DNA from: Breviolum minutum Mf 1.05b.01
Lineage: Eukaryota; Sar; Dinophyceae; Suessiales; Symbiodiniaceae
NCBI GenBank assembly: GCA_000507305.1
Contig: DF240493.1
Span: forward strand, 1 to 64,000
Direction: 5' to 3'
DNA: 64,000 nucleotides
Below the pieces are notes generated by a model. The model had not been told where the DNA came from. It saw only the letters and a program-made list of their open reading frames with translations, and ran no database searches. Of the stretch, positions 56,694 to 64,000 are shown in pieces (position 1 is the stretch's first letter; every line of letters starts with the position of its first letter). The position numbers and the translations under genes were made by a program.

Positions 56694-57120
56694 GTAGGTA
56701 CTTGGTGGATCATGGTAGTTAGTAACTATAGTTAGTAAGTTGGGTTACAACTTACAACCCTATTAAGGGGACTCAGCAGCGAACTTACAAGGGTTAGTTA
56801 TATAATTATAACCCAACTTACAATTAGTTACTAACTACTAAGTTGGGTTACAACCCTATTCAGGGGACTCAGCAGCCAACTTACAAGGGTTAGTTATACC
56901 TAGTTATAACCAAACTTTTGAATAGTTTCTAACTACCATGTGAAAACACGGGACTTAGTTTTGAAACATGTCTTCGTGAGAACAGTCTTCTACAAGTAGA
57001 AGGTACGCGGGATTGGGGTCTCTTAGCTAAACTTACCATCTTCGTGATGATTGCCATGTTCATTCAACGGCTCGAACAAACAGGGCCGAGTGTCACATAC
57101 ACGTTTGTTTGCACTGCTAC

Positions 57121-59799
57121 TTTCAGCCCAGCGACAAACATTGATGGAATCAAAGCAGTTGGCGAAGTCATCAAAAGACATCCTAAGAGACGTTGGGATA
57201 CCCCGCTCTAAAACTAACATGACTTTGCCCCTGAAAATAAGCCGAACCTCATCTTCCGACAAGTTTCAGAGGCAAGCAAGATGTTACTTGTGTAACGAGT
57301 GTGTATATTCATGGGGCACTGCTAGGTGTCAAGAAAAACTCCAGGGCAAAACTTTTGTCCCCAAAGGGGTTGATGGCTAAGTGGTATATAAGCAACTAAT
57401 GTCCTAAGATTGGCCAAGATATCTACCAGCATTTAAACAAAAAAAACATCTTCTGGTGAAAACTGGTATATAATTCAACCTGAAGCATTAACGCATTCAG
57501 TTCTTTCGGGCTTGTAAATCGGGAATGCAATGCGCAAGGGATATTTCAACTATGACAAAAGTGAACGGGTTTTTAGCATGGCTCACCAATCTGAATTAGG
57601 AAAATGAGAGTAATGAGAGGCGCACCTCAAACATGAAGGGATATAAAGGATCCGTGGAAGCATGGTTGAAGCTGTCCCAAACTGTGAGAGATGCTTCATG
57701 GGTCACACCATCCTTCATAGTTATCATTTATCATACCCAAAACCTTCCTATCGGTACGGAAACACCTATGAAACACCACAACGCCGACAACCAAAATACC
57801 CTCATCATCCCATCCCACCCCGTCAAGGTTCCAAAAGGCGCCATCAGCATTGCCATGGTCCATCCGTGCAGCGTTGCGTGTTTGCAAATCCCTTGCCACA
57901 TGTGGAATGGCCGACCACTCCGAAGAATTGCGGGACCATCTTCCCGTCCATTCTTCCTGGCTCGGGGGCCCTGGGAAACTTCCCCTGAAAATGCCAGCCC
58001 GAAATGAAAATCATGGGTCAACCAAGCCTTCATGACTTGGGGTTCCAGCCGTTAAATATCAGGGGTGTAAGCACATGGGAAAATGTTTATGTTTTTTTTT
58101 TTTGGAGGGGGGGTGGAAGTAAGATGGCGATAACCATTTCTTTTGGGATGAAGCTTTGATCATTGAAGTTACTAAAGATCCAGGAGGGACAAATAAATAT
58201 CGCTATACTATGCATTACATATACATATTGGGTTGTCCTTCCCCAATAATAGTTACCACCAGGATCCTTGAAACATCTTTAGGTTTGGGGGGGACGAGGT
58301 TCCACCAAGGTGGATCTTTCAAGGTTCCTGCCACCTCCCAAGGCGCGGCCCGGATACAACATCAGAGCAAAGGTGGTTGGTTGATAACTGCCACTGGGTT
58401 TCAAACAGCTTTCACCAAAAAAACGCCTCTTTTTGTGGGGCATCTCTCACCTTATAACTTGATGAATCCTAAAAATTGCTGAAAACAAACAGCCAAACAA
58501 AAAACGGAGTGCGATGATTTTTTTCCAGTCCTCCCACATCCACACAACAACATCCCCTCAACCAACGACGATGCCCCGGGAAGTTTCTTCAAGCGTCTTT
58601 ACCCCACGGGTTGCGTAAACGAATGAAGCGCAGACCATAAACCTCTTGAACTTCCAACACCTGGCCGTTTCGATTTTCGATTTTCCGCCACCGATGAAAG
58701 CAGGCAGGCAGGGAGGAGAAGTTCGTTGCGAAGATGGATGGATGGTGGATGATTGATTCACGACTCAGAAAACATGGTTTTTCCAACTTTAGCAGCCGAT
58801 GCTGTATTGGTCGCTCGAAAATTCCCCAGGGGAGGCACTTTCCATTTTCCTACCTTCAAAACGTATAGCTGAGACCATAGGATGGCTAGGAAAAAAATAT
58901 ACAGTATCCCAAAACGGTGCTTGATCCTAGGAGAGAGTGGAGAAAGAAACGCGCCAATTTGTGAGATAAAGTCAATTTCCACAACTTTTCCAGAAATAGA
59001 TGGGTGATTCACCATGGTTCGCCAGCCAGCTCTATTAAGGGATGACCATGGGCACCTCAACCCCCTTTTTGTTTGTCCCTTGACTGGTCATGATATTTGG
59101 AGATTATTCTTGTTGCCAAGTTGACTTTGCTCAATTGCCATGTTCCAATTTCACTGGGTTTTGCATTGGCCGGAAAATCCTGAGGGAAAGACAGCTGAGG
59201 CATGAAAATTAGAGGCTTTTTTGGTCGTTCGTGAAACTACTGTATTTTTTTCACAGGAAACATACGAAAAATAAGGTACTGTCACTGAATCTGTTCTCTT
59301 TGCATTCTTTTTTTCAAACAACCAAGCAGTTTTGAAAACTGCAACGCCAGGAGCTAGCCAGGCATTGTTGCGATGTGCAAAAAGCCAACAATCCAATGTC
59401 TTCCCGTTGACTCATACATTTTCCTAGGTGATTTCCCTAGAATTAGATTCCAAAATCGACTAACCATCAATATACTCAAGCCACGTCAAAGAAGACCTCT
59501 ATGCGGGCCATCCCCATCAAAATAGTTAAATCAACAATCCTGATTGGTTGAGAGGATTATCATTTTTCTACATGTAGACAACGTAGGTGATTTCAAGATT
59601 TTCAACCCCCACCCCCCCTATTTTTTTTATCCTTACACAGGGAGGAACGAGATGTGTAGCCAAACAAATCGCTGTCTCTTGAGCCAGCCATGGCACGGAA
59701 TATGCATGTCCTTCTAGGATGCCATTGGATCTCCGATGTTCCAAACGACCAGAACGAGAGATAGAGGCTGCCAACAAGAAATTTGCTTGCTCGTAGTAC
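57121..59799 (-). CDS. Calpain-family cysteine protease, 3' part of catalytic core
   Basis: Four exons chain in phase. 59799-59697: YYEQANFLLAASIS ... SNGILEGHAYS, with the catalytic His, donor gtgcca. 58660-58603: VLEVQEVYGLRFIRLRNPWG, with the catalytic Asn, donor gtaaag. 57970-57832: PPSQEEWTGRWSRNSSEWSA ... HGNADGAF, GA donor gaacct. 57182-57121: the split W codon, then MSFDDFANCFDSINVCRWAE, donor gtagca. GHAYSV, RLRNPWG, EWxGxWS and GxFWMSxxDF...VCR are the hallmarks of the calpain core in their usual order and spacing. All four acceptors are AG|G. The exon with the catalytic Cys (QGxLGDCWF) was not found up to 64 kb, nor a certain continuation below 57121. Calpains are Ca2+-dependent cytosolic proteases. 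Confidence 0.9.
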
Positions 59800-62700
59800 C
59801 TGCGAGGGTGGTTTGAAGTTCAAAAATACATCACACCAACAAAAATAGTCCCATGGTGGTGACTAGTTAACATTGGGAGTCAGCTGGGTAATCCAATAAT
59901 ATACTCAACCCTTGGAAAAGCAGGTTCAACATCTATACACATTCATATATATTTATCAATGTATATATATAATTATATATATATATATTTTTTCTTAAAC
60001 ATATACTATAACCCAGCCAGGTTCAACATCTTTTTAACTCGATGCTTTCGGCTTTCAACCCTCAGGAACATGTAAATGACACATTTTGAGGACCAAGCTG
60101 CGCTAATCGAAGAAAAAGGTTCTCGTTATCCAAGCGGCGTCGTGTGCGTTGATGTATGGCCTCAGAGACTTTCAGGGAAGGAACGACTTTGGGAAATTTC
60201 AAAGTCGATGAGGTGTTCAGTTCTGTAAGTGAGACTGTCAGGCAAATGGGCCCATTAGACTCTTCTATAACTTATGATACAAAAAATCATGATGATAAAT
60301 TTGGGTGAGTCATGGCAAAATTTACAGCTAGAGGAAATTTAGAGGCTCTGTCCTTAAATGGGATATACATTACGTTGCTCCCTCTTTTCAGTAATAGCGA
60401 CCACAAGAACTATCACAATCACTACTTGCTTTTACCTTCAACTTACCTGCTATTGTAGGGAAGGAGGCATCCCAAGATATCATGAGAAACTCAGGGGCCC
60501 ACCCACCCAATGCCACCTATCCCTTGAAACCCTATGGCATATGGCCTTATCAAGGGCAATGGTGGTTAATAATCCCTTCAATAAACCCCTTGGTTCCTGA
60601 CAGGGTTGGCATTGCGGGTGATACTTTTCTGCCTGCAGCCACTGACTACTGGGTTGGTGAATCAAACCATTCGAAAATTATGCTCGTCAAAATGGATCAT
60701 TTTCCCAATTACACCCCCGAAAACTAACATGGAACCTGAAAATGATGGTGGTCTGAAAAACAAAAGATATCCAACCACCACCAAGACTATTACTGGGAAG
60801 GGGGACAGGGGTCATTACAATGGGAAATCCTTCAAATTGACCATGCATTTGTAGTGTTTCATTCCCGCCAAATGGGTAATTCAATGATGCTTGAGATATA
60901 CACAGTTTTCTTCCTTTCAAGCAACTCCAGTGAGTTTGTCATTGCTATACCGCGGCATCTCAAATTTCAGCAGCTGCCATCGATCATGGCCTCCAAGTCT
61001 TACCGAAGGGATATCCAAAATGACGGGCCAAAATCTAATCATGTTGATGTAATTTATCCGGCTTACCAGTTGACATGGTATATCTACACCCCCCCCCAAA
61101 AAAAAAAACGCAAAAAAAGATACCTAAAATGATGGTTTGGCAAATGTACTTCCTTTCAAACATGGCCAATTTGGGTCATGTTAAATTTCAGGGGAACGTA
61201 TATGATAGGAAATTCCTTGCACCTTAAGCTTTTGACTTCTCACTTTTTCAGCTGGTCTTGATACCGCACAAACAAAGTTTGCCACTTGCAAGTTTCTTGA
61301 ATGTGTATGATTGTGTATCTCAAATTTTGGTGCTGCAACAGTGCAACTCAATAAACTTCAAACACGTTTTGGCAGATCTGTAGTGATTATATCAAAACCC
61401 AATACTCACTCTTTGAGCCAACATCCCCCAAACCCCCAGCATTCTTAGGCACAAAACACACACCATCCTAAACCTCCAAACATCACCATTTGTCACCCCA
61501 AAAATTCAAGGTCCAAAAAACTTCCCCCCCCCCAAAAAAAAAAAATCCAGCCTTCTTTCTGCCAGCGCAACTGCTCACGTTGTCCCGTGAGCGCCTGGTG
61601 AGGTGAGGTGAGGTGAGGTGAGATGGTCCCCAAGCTAGGGAAGCCAAGTTGGACCCAATGGCTGTGGGGAAACCTGGACTTGGACTTGGTTATTTTAACC
61701 CACCATAGGAACCTACAACCTTCACTTTTAGGGGTAATTAGTAATAACCCATATTCTTATGGCCTAAAACCTTCATTTTTTCATGGTTTTGGGGTCCAAA
61801 GGCATGTGGTACAACTTGTTCAACAAACCATTTCACTAATTCCCATGGTTGAAATACACCGGCTGCAAGCCATGTTTTAAACGTTTCCAAACAGGATATT
61901 TTCCCAAATTGGTGGTGAAAGATGGTGAGACATATTCATCATGAATCCCATGGTGCAATCCAGAAAAAAATCACCAAAAAGAACAAATCCGAGAGGAGTG
62001 TGGGAAGAGTGGCTGGGGCCCCCAACACACAGACAATAACAGACCCAAAGACCCAAATTCCAAAACAAAGCCTAGCGTCAATAAATGAAAATTTCCGAAA
62101 TTCGGCCCAAAAAAATCTCCATATATAAATTTCTCGATTCTGGGTCAAAAGTCAAATCAACTATATCAACAACTAAGCTCCCTGACAAAAAAACAGAGAT
62201 GTGGTACTGTACTGATCAACACCTAGGGCCTAACAGCTCCTTTTCATCACTTCCCATAGCTAGCTTCAAAAATTGGGACCAACCAAAAATCTGGCCAAAT
62301 GGTATTTTCACCAACCCAGATGTTCCTGAAAAACAGGGGATTTCCCTTCCAAAAAGCTACGGAAATTGAGGGGGCGGGTTGCGTGAGGTCGCTATAATTT
62401 GACCAGACAAATGGCTGCCGCACCTGAAAAGCAACTTCAGGAATACCACCTTCCAATGCGGCATAAGATCCCAGCAATTTGGCAAAGGCCTGGTGATGAC
62501 GAGGTCAATGAGAGCAGGAGGTGGGGCGAATACTCTGAATCACCACATAAAAAACCACCATTGTTCTCTGATGTTCAAACAGTTTTGGATTTTTTGTTCA
62601 GAAAAGAGATGTACATCTCGGGATTTGGCATGATGCCTAATACTTTTTTTTTGGAGAATCTCTATAAGTCTACTTGCGCTTGGTTTGTCTATCCAACTAT

Positions 62701-64000
62701 CGTCGTGTTTTCAAAATTTGGGCCTGCTGATGATTTCCTGCTCGAACGCATATCTGAATCTTGTCCTTATTTGATCTGACTCTTGCATGTTTCCGGCAGG
62801 ACCGTAGTCCCTAAGCACGTGCAGCTTTGAACCATCCCTGGCTGAAAGGAAAGTGATTCACATGCAGCCGAACTTAGCACAGCTGGCCAGATCTGAAATG
62901 CAGAGTTTCCAACCAAAGGAAATTAGTCTGTAGGCCACCAGGCAAGGTCATTCCATGCATTTTATTGCATTTGGGCTTGTTTTTAGGTGGTCACTTAACC
63001 CCTTATGGTATATTTTGACTCACCCTCAGATCCACCCTTTTTGTGGGCCTTTTCCAGTAGCAAAGGCCACACTTCGCCCGCCACGGGTTGGCTGAAGCCT
63101 CTAAGAATGCTGTGGTTTTTTTGAAACGTTGAGGAAACAAAATAAAGGTTTGATTTGAATGATTTCATGAGGGTTTGGGTAATGCAAAGTTCATCTAAAC
63201 ATATGTTTTGTTTAAATGATTTTGGAGGAGTTTCGCTTGGTGTTTCAAAAAGAAGCTCTCCCTATCATGCTATAATATCAGTATCTAGTTTCAACAAGTA
63301 TATGTAAGGTAAACACACGCAGAACCTCTATGAACATGAAGATAGATTTTTTAACAAACAATTGAAATATGATGATTTTTCTGTAGCCATTACGGTAAAT
63401 TGGCTTATATAAGGCAAAATAAGTCAAGGTCATCATCCCATTGTCGGTCAACCCTCGGTTCCTTGGCCTCAAACACTCCCAGGAGTGGAGAAAATGGAGT
63501 TGTTTTTTCGCATGGGAAAACACATGTGCATAAGTTCTCCTCAAGAGATTATGATTAAACCCATGGCGATTTTCTCCCCAAACTTTTTTGAGATGGTATA
63601 TCAGGATACTCTACCAACAAAAGAGTTTAGTTTTTTTTGTTTGCGTTGATTTGTCTTCTCTAAAAATTGCTGCTTCGCATTTTTTGCTACTGAAATCCGC
63701 CTATAGAGTTCAATGAGGGAAAACTGATTTCGGGAGGCAAACGACATGAATTCACATCGGGTTCGGCACCAGTAATGCCCCAAATCGTTGTTGGTTGCTA
63801 CAGGAGGTGGGCCCCTACGAGCGTTATAAATGGAGTTATAACCGGGTACCCTTGTAAATGGCCGAAAAAAAATAGGTAACTGGGGTCATATAATTGTAAG
63901 CCTTATAAGTGGAGTAAAAAGTCGTAACCCTACATATAACTGGTAGGGGCTCATCTTTTTTTTCTCAATGCTGGTGCAAGTAGCATGGCATGTCCTTGTA
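59800..64000. other. Mostly unresolved AT-rich sequence
   Basis: It should contain the 5' exons of the calpain gene, but no Cys-box was recognised. Exon-like blocks with fair splice signals: about 60961-61049 (+, QLPSIMASKSYRRDIQN, or - GGHDRWQLLKFEMPRYS), about 61252-61305 (+, LVLIPHKQSLPLASFLN, donor gtgtat) and about 63047-63117 (-, FLEASANPWRAKCGLCYWKR). An unassigned 126-codon + strand frame runs 62399-62779. A family B-like half-element starts at 60711, a 5-bp GGTGA tandem lies at 61602-61621, and a GTTATAA-type foldback lies at 63805-63950. Confidence 0.5.

Overview
The window looks like nuclear DNA of a dinoflagellate, most likely Symbiodiniaceae-like. The recognisable genes are cut into small exons (16-140 nt is typical) by AT-rich introns of 0.1-3 kb. 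Of 25 exons accepted here, 22 follow the acceptor rule AG|G, and seven introns start with GC or GA instead of GT. Introns and spacers are full of palindromic MITE-like elements. The large retroelement is a copia type of the kind known from Symbiodiniaceae. Long open frames are poor guides here: several natural-looking frames turned out to be shadows once family motifs and splice phases were checked.

Layout. (1) About 1.7-6.7 kb, + strand: an unidentified, tentative multi-exon gene ending near 6712. (2) About 7.0-13.7 kb, - strand: an unidentified multi-exon gene, convergent with (1), with a possible poly-Asp segment. (3) 14494-27801, + strand: gamma-glutamyl phosphate reductase (ProA / ALDH18 family, proline synthesis). 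Its motifs run in order from the N-terminal helix to the IDLVIPRG block, but the half with the catalytic Cys is absent. (4) 28550-37806, - strand: a copia element with gag, CCHC knuckle, protease, a SAP-like/coiled-coil ORF, an extra methyltransferase-like domain, integrase, reverse transcriptase and RNase H. Single-N joins inside and after it carry near-identical duplicated blocks, which look like assembly redundancy, and there is a 478-bp N run at 39123-39600. (5) About 40.3-41.28 kb, - strand: a decayed LINE-like reverse transcriptase remnant. (6) 41281-46097, - strand: a complete seven-exon gene for a 264-residue Glu/Arg-rich coiled-coil protein; the exons sum to exactly 265 codons. (7) 47291-48490, - strand: the 3' end of an IQ-motif protein. 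(8) 57121-59799, - strand: four chained exons of a calpain-family cysteine protease (HAYS, RLRNPWG and GAFW blocks). The rest is introns, MITEs, microsatellites and coding-like islands whose strand I cannot settle.

The genes do not form a pathway. The proline-synthesis enzyme, the calpain, the IQ protein and the coiled-coil protein are separate nuclear genes on both strands. No rRNA, tRNA or CRISPR was seen. The most unusual items are the methyltransferase-like domain in the copia polyprotein, the GA/GC-donor introns that can be proved by protein homology, and the ProA gene that stops just before the copia element.
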